Of a stretch of DNA of 64,000 bases, positions 23,348-34,682 are shown one piece after another (the first letter of the stretch is position 1; each line of letters opens with the position of its first letter). A model generated the notes under the pieces. The model saw only the letters and a list, made by a program, of their open reading frames with translations, made no database searches and was not told the DNA's origin. The translations under genes and the position numbers were made by a program. This DNA is from Opisthocomus hoazin (taxonomy: Eukaryota > Chordata > Aves > Opisthocomiformes > Opisthocomidae), in NCBI RefSeq assembly GCF_030867145.1, contig NC_134441.1, forward strand, positions 2,544,958 to 2,608,957, given 5' to 3'.

Positions 23348-26300
23348 ATGGTGAGGGCCGGGGGGGGCGGCCGGGCTCTTCCAGGGGGGCGGCGGGGCCG
23401 GCGGGGGGCCGGGGGCGGGCGGCGGGGCCGGCGGGGGCTGGAGCCGCCGCTGTCAGCGGGGAGCAGGGCCCGGGGGGGGCGGGCGGGCGGCTCCCGGGCC
23501 GGGCTCCGTCGCCGATCCGTGACCTTGGAGCCGGCGCGGAGCCTGCCCGGGACCGGAGCCCCCTCCCCCCCGCTGTGTGTCACCAAACCCCGCTTAACCG
23601 CCTTGCGAACCCCTCCGGGAGGGGCTTTCCGGCTCCCACCGAGCGGGCCGGCGGTTCCCCGGGGCTCCCCGAGGCTCCCCGGGGCTGTCGGGGCTGCCCG
23701 GAGGGGGCCGGGAGCCGCCGCGCCTGCCCCTGCCTCCTCGGTTGCGCTTTTTGGAGGGAAGCTGCCTCCCCCCCAGCTCCGTTCCGTGCTGCAGAAGCCG
23801 AGCGCGCAGCCGGGAGGTGGCTGTCAGGGGGGCGAGCGGCCCGCAGGGCGCCTGTCAAGCGGCCCCGGTAGCCCCTGGCCCCGGCAGCGAGCGCTTTCCC
23901 CCGGTTCAGATGCCCAGCAACGTCTCGGTGCGCGTTGGGTCTCGGCGGAGCTCGCTGGGGGCTTCCCAAGGAAAAGTCTGACTCGGTGTGGGGGGGGAAG
24001 GCTGGGGTTGGATCCCCTCTTTGGCCTGGGGCAGTCAGGGCCGCCGGGTCTGTAACCGTTGCTTAGGATACGAGGAGGTTCCGGAGCGGGAGATAAGGGT
24101 TAGCATGGAAACGTTCTGTGACGTTACGCAACCCGCGCTGGAGGAGATCCCGCAGCTTGCGGCGAGAAATAAAAGTTGCTTTTTGAAGTATTTTCATCCT
24201 GTTTGACCCAAGAAGAAGGGAGAGAAGGAAAAAAACAAAAAAAAAAAAGTCGCTTGCTGGCTGCGAGAGACCCAGCGCGTTCGATCCTGTCCCGGTGTGG
24301 GAATGCGCTTGTGGGGAGAGGGGAAGGAGACGGCGCGGTCCCCTCCGGATGAAGAAGCCGACCGCTGCCGTCCCCCACCCGACCGAGCCCCCGCGAGCGT
24401 CGCGTCCCGAGCAAGCGGAGGAAATCTCCGCGCTGAGAAGGCGGCGTGCATCGAGGAGCCGGGACTGCGGCCGGGAGGGGCCGGTGGCGGCTCAGCCGTG
24501 CGCAGCTGTCGTGGCGTTTCCTCTCTGCAAACCCCGCGGAGGGTTTAGACGTTGGTGAAGAGGGAGACAAACCTCGGGACTTCCGCTGTGAGGCTTTTCT
24601 TCCCTCTTTTTAGTCAAATGCCGTGTAAAGAACCATCAGGCAGGGGCGGCTGCCGGCTGGAAAACTTGACGGAGAAGTGGGAAAGTTCACAGCTGGCTGA
24701 TAAAAGCCCTCGGTGTGAACAGCCAGGGCTTTTCCCAGAGCTAGGAAATATCCTCAAATCCCCCTTCCTGATTTTTTTTGAAGCTTTACTGAGCGATGTT
24801 TCCTGCTGGTCAGAGTAACTCCTGATGCTTCACTGCAGCGAAGGGAGCATCAAGTCAGCGCTTCAAAGCGTTTCTGGCCACGTCTCCAAGTCACCCCTGA
24901 GCCGCTCTCCTAACGAACGAGAGCCACCCGCTTCCGAGGACGCCCCTGCGCTGGCAAAACGCCGCGCCGCTTTGCCGGGCACCAGCATTCCCGCAAGCCG
25001 GATCCCCGCCGGCGGCCCCGGCGCTGCCGTGCACCGGCACCTGCCCTCCCGCTCGGTGCTGCGGGACGCCGGCCCGGCTCCCCTGCCAGCCTCACCCAGC
25101 GCTGCTCCGCTTGTTTTGTCGCCTCCGGATTAAATATTTTGCGATTTATTTATTTTTTTTTTTCAATGTTGGAGTTTAAACTGGGCCAGTGCTCCCCAGC
25201 TGGTGTGAGTGTGTGGTGTTAACTCCCACCCTGCTGGGACGGGATGCGGATCTTGGACATCCCCGTGCTAACCAGGTCTTGTTGTAAGGATTTACGTGCG
25301 CAGTTAGCGTGGCCGCGGCCTCCCGGGGAGCTCGGGATCCTGCGCTTTCCCCTGAGCGAGCGGGAAGGGCCGGTGGCAGCTTTCGGCTTCCTCGCGGCGA
25401 GATGCGATTCCTCCTTTTTAGAAGGGGCTGGGGACTGTGGGATCGATTCGTGGGGTAGCAGCGGGGATTACCAATACCCAGCGTGTTTTAGGGCTCTGCT
25501 TTCCCGTTGCAGTGGCTGGGGGGGGGCTTCCCCCCTCATCACGGGCCGGGAGACTGAGTTTGGGGGTTGAAGTTGCTGTTATTTCTTAGCTGGACGAGGT
25601 TTTGGGTTGGTAACGTGGTCTTGCGCATCAGAGGTGCTGCAGGCTCTTTCTGGCTGTCCTGCCGTGCTGCCTGCTGCTGTCACCGTCGTCAGAGGCAGCG
25701 CTTGTTAGCTGTGGGTGATGTCACAGTTTGTTTCAATGTCCCCTGAATCCATCCGGTTCCTCAAGGCCGACGTGCGAGAGCCCGGCAAACCCGGCTGCAG
25801 CTCGTCCTCATTTCTCAGTGCCTTCCAAACTCTCGCGCTTCAGGGTTTTAGCCACCCAATTAGCAACACAATTTTCATTAAATCCATGATTTCTGGGGCT
25901 CCCTGATAATCTTCCGCTCCAGAGCAGGAAGGGAATTGCCCTTGAATCCCGCAGGCCTGGGCTGCCAATTCCCATGTACGGAAACCGTACCCTGCTGTGC
26001 GGCCCGTGTCAGCGCCCGCCTTCAGAGTGGAGAACACCAGTCTGGGAGGGTTCTTCGGGCTGGCTTCCCCACGTTTGGCGTTTTCCGGGAAATAATGGGA
26101 ATAGCGGTAGCAGGAGACGAGAGAGAGACGCCCGGGGCGATAACGTACCCCTCGAACCTCCCTTGTTCCCTCGGATTCACCTCGTTTCGCGTCGTCTGAG
26201 AGGCCAAAAGGTTTCCTGCAGCAGAAGAGAGCGTGTTTGCCGCTGGATTATGGCGTGGTAGGTCTGTCTGGGTTAATTAAGGTTAATTAATAGGCTGGTT

Positions 26301-27524
26301 TCTCTCTTGCAGGCTGGTGGCAAGGCGGGAAAGGACAGCGGGAAGGCCAAGGCGAAGGCAGTGTCGCGCTCACAGAGAGCCGGGCTGCAGGTACGGCCCA
26401 GCGCGCGCGATGGTGCCCCGAGCTCATCGTAAACCGTGAATTTCTGAGTCAAACTGCGACTTCTGGCGGGCGGGTGACATCAAACCCCTGGGTTTTTTGG
26501 GGTGAAAACATAACATTTTGTGATTTGTGGTGTTATGGAGTGATGAGGAGCCCTGGGCTCGCGGGGGCTGTTTGCTCCAGCCGTGTCCTGACTCCGGTAG
26601 GATCTGCCTCCCTGCAGAGAGGGTGTGAGGATTAATTGGGATGATTACCATGAAATCCCCCGGGAAGCACGTGGGGAGGACCTGCTGTCGCGTCGGTTCT
26701 GCGGCTCCCTCGGCCACGCTCACATTAACGCCGTTAGAGGAGCTCCTGGGAGCCGCAGACACGCGGGGTGGGGAATCTTTTGGGGCCCAAATCAATGGTA
26801 TACGGTGCAATTATGCAAATGCGTGGGGGGCTGTAGGAGTTAACGAGGTGTCGGTCGCTCCCACCCCCAGTTCCCGGTGGGCCGGATCCACAGACACCTG
26901 AAGACTCGCACCACCAGCCACGGGCGAGTGGGAGCCACCGCTGCCGTCTACAGCGCCGCCATCCTCGAGTACCTCACCGCCGAGGTAGGTCCCCGCCTGC
27001 GCTTTCGTCCCTCGGGGAGGGGAAAAAAAAGCAAATGGTCGTTTCCCTCGGGATGCCGAGCGTCTTCCCGATTTCTCGGCAGGTGCTGGAGCTGGCGGGC
27101 AACGCTTCCAAGGATCTCAAAGTCAAGCGGATCACTCCCCGTCACTTGCAGCTGGCGATCCGCGGCGATGAAGAGTTGGATTCCCTGATCAAAGCCACCA
27201 TTGCCGGTGGAGGTGGGTCCCCCTCCCTCGTTCCTGTCCCGAACTGGGAATTTTTGTGGGGGGGTGGGGGAAAAACAATATGGGGAAAATACATGAGAAT
27301 TTGGTGATAAATCCAGAGGCACGCGGTTTTCCCGGATCCAACGGGCAATCCATCGAGCGGGAGGAAACGCTGTTGCGAAACTCATCCGGGAGCTGAGGGT
27401 TTCTCGGAGCTTTCTGGGAAGTCCTCAAGAGTCTGACGGGATTCCTCCTCTTCTCTCCGCAGGTGTCATCCCCCACATCCACAAGTCTTTAATTGGAAAG
27501 AAGGGACAACAAAAAACAGCGTAG
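23348..27524 (+). CDS. H2AZ2: H2AZ2, histone H2A.Z.2 (H2A.V)
   Basis: Replacement histone H2A variant deposited by SRCAP/p400 complexes at promoters and enhancers. Exons 23348-23350 (ATG only), 26313-26390, 26871-26984, 27083-27212, 27463-27524; 387 nt, 128 aa. The sequence has the H2A.Z N-tail [57 protein letters not shown] and a C-terminus KGQQKTA. Ala in KAKAK (Thr in H2A.Z.1) and terminal Ala (Val in H2A.Z.1) mark it as H2A.Z.2. The M6-type extended acidic patch and docking domain are intact. Polyadenylated-type gene with introns, lacking a visible histone stem-loop. Intron 1 starts directly after the ATG. Follows PURB as in human. Confidence 0.97.
23351..26312 (+). other. H2AZ2 intron 1
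   Basis: The ~3-kb intron separating the initiator ATG from the body of the gene. Its first ~600 bp belong to the CpG island; the rest has ordinary composition with no minisatellite, which is unusual in this window. No RNA gene or protein signal was seen in it. Confidence 0.7.
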
Positions 27525-28030
27525 AAGAGAGGAAAAAAAAAAAAATAAGGTGGCCCGCTCCCTCCCGTTGTACTGTACCGGGGACAGAAGACATCTGGGG
27601 ATACACGGAATTGTTTTTTTTGTTCTTAAGGAATAGTTTGAGGAAGAGCATAGACGATTGAATAGAGCGAGGAAAAAACCTTTGGCCTAGGCTGTAGATG
27701 CGAAGGCGTCCGCTGTCGGGCGGCAGCAGCGCGTGGGGCGGGCGAGGGGCTCGGCGGCTCCCCGGGGTTTTATACACAAAGGGAATAATGGATAAACCAT
27801 TTTTTACAAAAAAAAAAAACCAAAAAACCACCCCAAACCCCCCCCCTCTGCTGTGGTGTCGGGGGGTGGGGGGAGGCTGCGGGGGGGGGCGGGAGGACGG
27901 GGGGCAGCCGGGATCCCGCTACCGGGCAGCGGGTGTCAGCGCTCCCGCGCCGAATGCAAATTTGGCCACGCCCTCTATGTAAATAGAGACTGAGTGGTAC
28001 GGGCCCGCCCCTATGCAAATCGGCGGTGGG
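27525..28030 (+). other. H2AZ2 3'UTR and downstream octamer-containing segment
   Basis: The trailer after the stop codon contains A- and T-runs but no clear AATAAA; poly(A) site not assigned. Further on, two perfect octamer motifs ATGCAAAT at 27954-27961 and 28013-28020 flank an inverted repeat CTCTAT-GTAA-ATAGAG at about 27973-27988. Octamers bind POU-domain factors and are found in histone and snRNA promoters; no snRNA body is recognised here. Confidence 0.45.
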
Positions 28031-28099
28031 AGGGCGGGGCGTGCCGCAGGGCTCCGCCCACCGCCCCCACGGGGACGGGGTTGACAGGGGCTCCCCTGT

Positions 28100-28850
28100 G
28101 TCTCAGCCCTGCCTGTCCGTCTGTCCTGGGCATGGGGGTACCGGGTGTCTGTGTGTCCCAGTTAGTGGGGTACTGGGTGTCTGTGTGTCCTGGGCATAGG
28201 GGTGTTGGGTGTCTGTCTGTCCTGGGTGTGTGGGGCCCGGGTGTCTGTCTGTCCTGGACGTGTGGGGCCCAGGTGTCTGTCAGTCCTGGGCATGGGGGTA
28301 CTGGGTGTCCATCTGTCCCAGTTAGTGGGGTACCAGCTGTCCGTCTGTTCTGGGTATTGGGGTACCGGGTGTCTGTCTGTCCTGGGCATGTGGGGCCCAA
28401 GTGTCTGTGTGTCCCAGTTAGTGGCGTACTGGGTGTCCATCTGTCCCGGGCATAGGGGTGTTGGGTGTCCGTCTGTCCTGGGTGTTTGGGGCCTGGGTGT
28501 CCATCTGTCCTGGGCATAGGGTTGTTGGGTGTCCGTCTGTCCTGGGCATGGGGGTACTGGGTGTCTGTGTGTCGCAGTTAGTGGGGTACCATCTGTCCTG
28601 GGCATGGGGGTACTGGGTGTCTGTGTGTCGCAGTTAGTGGGGTATTTGGTGTCTGTCTGTCCTAGGTGTGTGGGTGTTGGGTGTCTGTCTGTCCAGTTAG
28701 AGGGGTATGGGGTGGCTGGGTGTCCCATCAGAGCTGGGGGGGGGGGGGGTTTGCGTGTGTCCCATCTGCCCCGGCCATAGCAGTGCCAGGGGTCTGTCTG
28801 TCCGGGGCAGAGGGGTGCTGGGTGTCTGTCTGTCTGTCCGTCCGGGATCC
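28100..28850. repeat. TGTCTGTCC minisatellite between H2AZ2 and MAT2A
   Basis: Units of about 35-55 bp with TGGGTGTCTGTCTGTCCTGG, GGCATGGGGGTACTGG and CCCAGTTAGTGGGGTAC phrases, about eighteen copies. No coding content. Confidence 0.93.
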
Positions 28851-29089
28851 CGGGGCTCCGCGTGCCGGCGCCTCACCCCGGGAGCGGCGGAGCAGGGAGC
28901 TGGGCAGGCTCCAGCACTGGCAATACCGCTGGCCGGTTGCATCAGGTGCCAAGAGCCCGCCCTGGCCGCTGCCCCCGGGGCCATCCGCCGCCCCGCTGCG
29001 GCCTCGGCCCCCTCGCACCGGGCCGCAGCGCCTCGGGCAGCCCCGGTCGCGGCCTGCAGGGCCTTGGCCGGAGCAGCGCCGCAGCCGCT

Positions 29090-29794
29090 GTCACAAGATG
29101 GCGGCGTGAGGCGTTGGGGTGGGGCGGGAGGCGGGGGACAGGGTGGGGAGCGGCGGGGAGCGGGCGGGCTGCCCGGGGAGGGCGGTGGAGAGCGGGGGGC
29201 CGGGGCCGGGGGCGCGGCGGGGGATGGCGGGGGGGGGGGGCCGAGGGCCGCACAATGGCGGGGCCGCTCAGCCCGCAAGATGGCGGCGGCGGGGGGGGGG
29301 GAGGCCTCGCGGCCCGGGCGGGGGCAGCGCGCATGCGCGCCTCGCACTGCCCCAAGGCGCATGCGCCCGCCGCTCCGCGCCTCGCGCCGCCGGCCCGCGC
29401 GGGAGGCTCCATGAGGCCGTCCCGGGGGGAGGCGGCGGGGATCGCCGGTCCCTGCCCGCCCCGCCGCGGCCTGGGCGGACGGCGGGACGGCCTGGCCGCT
29501 CTCTGCCTCCCGTTCGGCCCCCGGTGGGCGGCGGGGGGCGAGGGGCGGCGGCAGCGGCGGAGGCCGCGCTCGGCGTTACGTAACGCGCCTCCCCCGCCCG
29601 CCGGCAGTGGTTCCTCCGCCCCGCCCCCGCGGCGCGTTCGGCGCCCGCCATTGGTAAGAAGCGGCGGCGGGGCGGGGCGAGGAGGATACAAATAGAGGCG
29701 GGGCGGCGGGGGCCGCGTTTAGTCCGCAGCGGCCGACAGAGAATCCTGCTGTCTCTTGCGCTCCCGCCCGCCGCCTCCACCCGCCGCCGCCGCC
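29090..29794 (+). promoter_or_regulatory. MAT2A CpG-island promoter
   Basis: YY1-type AAGATGGCGGC at 29095-29105 and 29277-29287, NRF1 palindromes GCGCATGCGC at 29329-29338 and 29357-29366, an inverted CCAAT (ATTGG) near 29649 and a TATA-like TACAAATA near 29687. Initiation probably falls about 25-35 bp beyond the TATA-like box. The cluster of YY1 and NRF1 sites further upstream may mark a second, possibly divergent, start. Confidence 0.65.
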
Positions 29795-32700
29795 ATGAAC
29801 GGGCAACTGAACGGCTTCCACGAGGTCTTCATCGAGGAGGGCACCTTCCTCTTCACCTCCGAGTCCGTGGGCGAGGGGCACCCAGGTGCGGGCCGCGGCG
29901 GGGCGGCGAGCGCGCAGGCGCAGGCCCGGGTGCGCGCGGCCGCCTCAGGGCGGGGGGGGGGGGGGGGGGGGGTCGTGGCGGACAGGTTGCGGGGGGGGGG
30001 GGGTGGGGGGGGTTGCGCGGTGACGCCAGCGGGCGCGCGCGCAGTGCGGGTCGGCGCGCGCCGCATTGCGGGCCCCCGGCGCGCACGTGCTTCCCGCGTG
30101 GGGTTGGAGGCGGGGGGGGCGTTGGGGGGGGCGTTGGGGGGGGGCCCACGCCACGCGCCGGGGGCCGCCGTGACTCAGCCGTGACTCAGTAGCTCCCGGC
30201 GGGACCCCGCTGTGTGGCCGACCCCCCCCCCCCCCGCACACACCGCGGGGTTGCCCACGGCGGGGGGTCGCGGGGGGCCGTGACAGCCCCCCCCCCCCCC
30301 CGCGGCAGGACCCCCGACCCCCCTGCATCCGCCCGGCTCCCCGCACTGCGAGGATGGAGCGCTGTGGGGGTGCCCCCCCCCCCCCCCCCCCCCCCGCGGC
30401 AGGACCCCCCTGCACCCGCCCGGCTCCCCGCACTGCGGGGATGGAGCGCTGTGGGGGTGCTTGGGGAATCCCCCCACACACACACAACCAGGGGTCGGGA
30501 CCCCCTCGGGGGCTGCGTGGGACCCCCCCGCACCACCGGGCCGCGTTCCAGCGCCGTGCCAGGCTCCCTCCCCGCCTCGGTGCTCGCCGCCGCGGGCGCG
30601 TGACCGGGCGTTGGCGCGGGCGGCTGCCAGCACCCGCTCCCCGCGTCCCCCCCCAGCACCCTGCAGGCACACGTCACCCCCATATCGACCCACCGTCACC
30701 CACCCCGCCCCGCAGCACCGCCAACGCCCTGCGCCCGCTCTCGGGGTGCCGCCGGCGCTCCCCGCGGCCGCGCCCTGGCACGAGGCGATGGTGATCGGTG
30801 CCCGGGCGCGGGGGTAAGGTCCAGGCCCTCGCTCTTTCACCCCGGGGAGCTGCCTCGCCCCGGCCGCCTCCGCGCCCAAATCCGGCCTGAAAGGTCACCG
30901 CCAAGGACGTCGGCAGGCCGGGGCAAGCGGCTGATTCACCGCCGAGCCGCCCCTGGGAAGAGTAAAGCCTCTCCCAGTCGCCAGTACTGGAAGGAACTGG
31001 GTATCCGGTGGGAGCTGGCCGGGCGCTGCGGGGCGGCCACTGGCATCAGGCACCCACCCGGGAGGAGAGCTGTTGGCTCCGTGGTTGGAAAGCGGGTGCC
31101 GGTCACCTCGGCGATGCCGTAGGTGGCTGACCCCAAGCCTTGACCCCACCGTAACTGGAGCTTAACTGGGAAATGCCTGGAATTCCAGGCTACTAATCCA
31201 GCGCGGGGACAAGGCGAGGGCTGTGCGCGGCGCTGGAGGCTGCCGGCTCAAGGGGGCCCTCGTGCTTGGCCGTGGCTCCGGTTCCCGGCGTAGCGTGGAC
31301 TGGGCTGCGCCGCGGGGCAGCGGCTCAGGAAGGAAGGGCCGCGCCGTGCCGACCTCCCGCTCTCTGTGTCCCCCCCCAGATAAAATCTGCGACCAGATCA
31401 GCGACGCCGTCCTGGACGCCCACCTCAAGCAGGACCCTGACGCCAAGGTGGCCTGCGGTGAGTCGCTGCCTGGGGCCGTGGGGTGATGCTGGTGCTGGGG
31501 GGGTGACGCTGGCTCTGGGGGGGTGACATCGGCGCTGACGCCCTCCTCCTCCTCCTCAGAAACGGTGGCGAAGACGGGGATGATCCTGCTGGCGGGGGAG
31601 ATCACCTCCCGGGCCGCCGTTGACTACCAGAAGGTGGTCCGGGACACCATCAAGCACATCGGTTACGATGACTCCTCCAAAGGTGCGTTCTGGGGGGGGT
31701 CACCGGCGCGCAGCCGGCGCGGGATCCGGCACGCCGCGCTCACCGCGGCCTCCGCTCTGCCCCAGGCTTCGACTACAAGACCTGCAACGTGCTGGTGGCC
31801 CTGGAGCAGCAGTCGCCCGACATCGCCCAGGGCGTCCACCTGGACCGCAGCGAGGAGGACATCGGCGCCGGCGACCAGGTGAGTCCCGGCGACGCCGCGC
31901 GAGCCCGCCGCGCGTCGGCCGGAGGAGCCGCGGCCTCACCGCTGCCTCCCTCCGGCGCAGGGCCTGATGTTCGGCTACGCCACGGACGAGACGGAGGAGT
32001 GCATGCCCCTCACCATCGTCCTGGCCCACAAGCTGAACGCCAAGCTGGCCGAGCTGCGGCGCAATGGCACCCTGCCCTGGCTGCGCCCCGACTCCAAGAC
32101 GCAGGTGAGCTTCGGGAGCGAGGGGAACTCCCCCAATCTTCTCCCCCAGCCCCCAAACCTCCCGGCCCGCAGCCCCTGACCGCCCCGGCGTTCCCCCCCG
32201 GCAGGTGACGGTGCAGTACATGCAGGACCGCGGCGCCGTCATCCCCATCCGCGTGCACACCATCGTCATCTCGGTGCAGCACGACGAGGAGGTGAGCCTG
32301 GACGAGATGCGCGACGCGCTGAAGGAGAAGGTGATCAAGGTGGTGGTGCCGCCCAAGTACCTGGACGACGACACCATCTACCACCTCCAGCCCAGCGGCC
32401 GCTTCGTCATCGGCGGCCCCCAGGTAACGGCCGCTTCCCCGCCATCGCGGCGCCGTCGCGGCAGCAGCGACGCGGCGGTGACGGCGTCGCGCTCTCCCCG
32501 GCAGGGCGACGCCGGGCTGACCGGTCGGAAGATCATCGTGGACACCTACGGGGGCTGGGGGGCCCACGGCGGCGGCGCCTTCTCGGGGAAGGATTACACC
32601 AAGGTGGATCGCTCGGCCGCCTACGCCGCGCGCTGGGTGGCCAAGTCCCTGATCAAGGCTGGGCTGTGCCGCCGGGTGCTGGTGCAGGTGGGTGCTGGGG

Positions 32701-33395
32701 GGTGCCGGGGGGTCTCCCCCTCCCTGTTCCTTCAAGGGGGGGCTCCTCAGACTGAAATTTCCCCCCCTCGTGTAGGTCTCGTACGCCATCGGGGTGTCGC
32801 ACCCCCTCTCCATCTCCATCTTCCACTACGGCACCTCGCAGAAGAGCGAGCGGGAGCTGCTGGAGATCGTCAAGAAGAACTTCGACCTTCGCCCCGGGGT
32901 GATCGTCAGGTAACGGGCGCCGGGAAGCGGGGGGAGGAGACTGCGCCGCTGGGAGAGGAAAGCTGGGGGGACGCCGGGGCGGTGGCAGCGGTGTGGGGGT
33001 CCCCTCCCCGGCCCCGCCGCGGTCACCGCCTGGCGCAGCGAGGAGAGCCGCTCACGCCGCAAGATAAAAGCGCTTTCGGGCGCGGACGGGGGTAAGTATC
33101 CGCCGTGAGCCGAGCGCTTGGAGCTTCCCCGGTTTTTCGGGGGGGGCTGAAGCAGCCGGGGAAGCTCCAACCGCCCCCCGGGGATGGGGAGGAGACGGAG
33201 GCGACGCCGCAAGACCCCCCAGGCCAGGCAGGGAAAGGGGCGAGCGGGCGGCCGGGAGCCGCGTTACTGAGTTGCGGACTTGTATATTCCAGGGATCTGG
33301 ATCTGAAGAAGCCCCTCTATCAGAGGACCGCAGCCTATGGCCACTTTGGTAGGGACAGTTTCCCCTGGGAGGTGCCCAAAAAACTCAAATATTGA
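29795..33395 (+). CDS. MAT2A: MAT2A, S-adenosylmethionine synthase isoform type-2
   Basis: Cytosolic/nuclear enzyme making S-adenosylmethionine from methionine and ATP. Nine exons: 29795-29885, 31380-31457, 31560-31682, 31766-31878, 31961-32104, 32205-32423, 32505-32687, 32776-32909, 33293-33395; total 1188 nt, exactly 395 aa like human MAT2A, with matching exon sizes. Begins [18 protein letters not shown]; contains [20 protein letters not shown], the first family signature [15 protein letters not shown] and the second signature [14 protein letters not shown]. Ends WEVPKKLKY. Identity as MAT2A rather than MAT1A is supported by the METTL16-type 3'UTR elements and by GGCX downstream. Intron 8 (32910-33292) corresponds to the human intron whose retention is controlled by METTL16. 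Fully intact. Confidence 0.98.
29886..31379 (+). other. MAT2A intron 1
   Basis: GC-rich intron with long homopolymer runs of G and C. One ~60-bp segment around GCTCCCCGCACTGCGAGGAT (about 30335-30375) is repeated about 100 bp later with C/G-run differences. No gene seen inside. Confidence 0.6.
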
Positions 33396-33439
33396 GCGGG
33401 AAAAACTTAAAAAAAAGCCTTGTGAGGCTTTTTCCCCCC

Positions 33440-33475
33440 ACTCCCGCGAGCGTAGGCTACAGAGAAGCTCGCGGG
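33440..33475 (+). promoter_or_regulatory. MAT2A 3'UTR hairpin 1 (METTL16-type)
   Basis: TACAGAGAA at 33458-33466 sits in the loop of a stem with nine perfect base pairs, CCCGCGAGC pairing with GCTCGCGGG. It lies 60 bp past the stop codon, matching the stop-proximal hairpin of mammalian MAT2A where METTL16 methylates the fourth base of the motif. Confidence 0.85.
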
Positions 33476-34126
33476 CTCTGGGGGAAAGAGCTCAGCCCCC
33501 CCCTCCAGGTTCCCCCCCCCCTTCTTTCCCCCCCCCCCTTTTTTTTTCCTCTCTTTTTCTGTCTTTCCGCCATCGTTTTGGTTGCGTGGGGACCACGCGC
33601 GGCCTCGTGCCCCCCCCCAGCCCCGCGCGATCCCTCCGGCTGCTTTTTAAACCAAAATCTCGGGTGACGTCTGAGCTCAGAGAGCGACCAGGCCCCCCCC
33701 TCCCCCACCTCGACTCCCCCCGTCCCGCTCTGGGGGGGGGGGGGCGGTTTGGCCCCCCTTCCCCCCCCGGGACCTCGCTGGTGCTGGTTTGGTTCTTAAC
33801 CCCGGTTTTAAATCTATCGGAGGACGCGCGTTTTTTGGGGGGGGATGGGACGGGGAGGGCGTTAAACCCCCCCGCACCCCCCCACGGGGTTGGTACCGGA
33901 GGAAAATGTTTTATGGATTTTTAATTTTTTTTTTTTTTTTCTTTATAAGAAAGTGAAAGCGACACCACAACTGCACAACCCCCCCCCCCCCCTTTCCCCC
34001 CTCCCCAGCTCGGCGCTGAGGCGGGGGCTCAGCCGAGCTTTAGGGAGATGTTTTTTTGGGGGAAAAAAGGGGGGGATTTGGCCCTTCATACTTGAACGTT
34101 TCTTTCCTAGCGGAGTATTTATTGTG

Positions 34127-34172
34127 TGCTGAGGCGCGGGGCGTGAGTACAGAGAAGCCCCCGGGCTCAGAC
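34127..34172 (+). promoter_or_regulatory. MAT2A 3'UTR hairpin 2 (METTL16-type)
   Basis: TACAGAGAA at 34148-34156. Flanks CTGAG and CTCAG pair, with an inner GGGG/CCCC pairing possible. Same nonamer and same placement in a loop as element 1. Confidence 0.75.
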
Positions 34173-34357
34173 GGCAGCTCGCGATTTTCCCGAAAGCCCC
34201 CCCCTCAGCACCTCCACCCCCCCTCCAGCCACCTTTCCCCCCACGGCCTCCGAATCGGGGGCGAAAAAGGGGGAAATGGGGTTTATTGATGGAAAAGGAG
34301 GGGGGAGAGGGGTAGGCAAGCACTGGGGGCCGCCCGGCCCCGGGACCGCGGCGCATT

Positions 34358-34386
34358 TGGCCGGTGTGGTACAGAGAAGCCGGCTT
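34358..34386 (+). promoter_or_regulatory. MAT2A 3'UTR hairpin 3 (METTL16-type)
   Basis: TACAGAGAA at 34370-34378, bracketed by GCCGG and CCGGC that pair. Third exact copy of the nonamer in the UTR. Confidence 0.75.
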
Positions 34387-34564
34387 GTTTACCTGCCCGT
34401 CCCGGGGGGCCCGTGCCCCCCACGCGCCTCGTGGGGGTGGAGGTGCTGCCCAGGGGCTTTCTCTTTTAATATTTTATTTTTTTCTTTCTAATAATTTTTT
34501 TTTTTTTCTGGAGATTTTACTACATTTTGTTTCGATTTCGCCAATTCCAAAAAGGAAAATCTCA

Positions 34565-34570
34565 AATAAA
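34565..34570 (+). other. Polyadenylation signal, MAT2A
   Basis: AATAAA within CTCAAATAAAAGC, about 1.17 kb after the stop codon and past all three hairpins. Ninety bases beyond is the opposite-strand GGCX signal. Confidence 0.75.
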
Positions 34571-34659
34571 AGCTGGGTTCGACCGTACCCGCCTCGAGCT
34601 GCGCCCCGCGGCGGGGAGGGGGGCGGGGAAACTGAGGCAGCGGGCTTGCAAAAAGCGAG

Positions 34660-34665
34660 TTTATT
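34660..34665 (-). other. Polyadenylation signal, GGCX
   Basis: TTTATT on plus, AATAAA on minus, only 18 bp beyond the GGCX stop codon (34685-34683). The 3'UTR must be extremely short, and the gene tail-to-tail with MAT2A. Confidence 0.75.
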
Positions 34666-34682
34666 GTGTGTGGGGGGGTCGC

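Noticed and set aside
23348-27524. H2AZ1 instead of H2AZ2
   Set aside because: KAKAK in the tail and terminal TA, plus PURB next door, identify H2A.Z.2.
29795-33395. MAT1A instead of MAT2A
   Set aside because: Length 395, N-terminus [15 protein letters not shown]16-type UTR elements and the GGCX neighbour all fit MAT2A.
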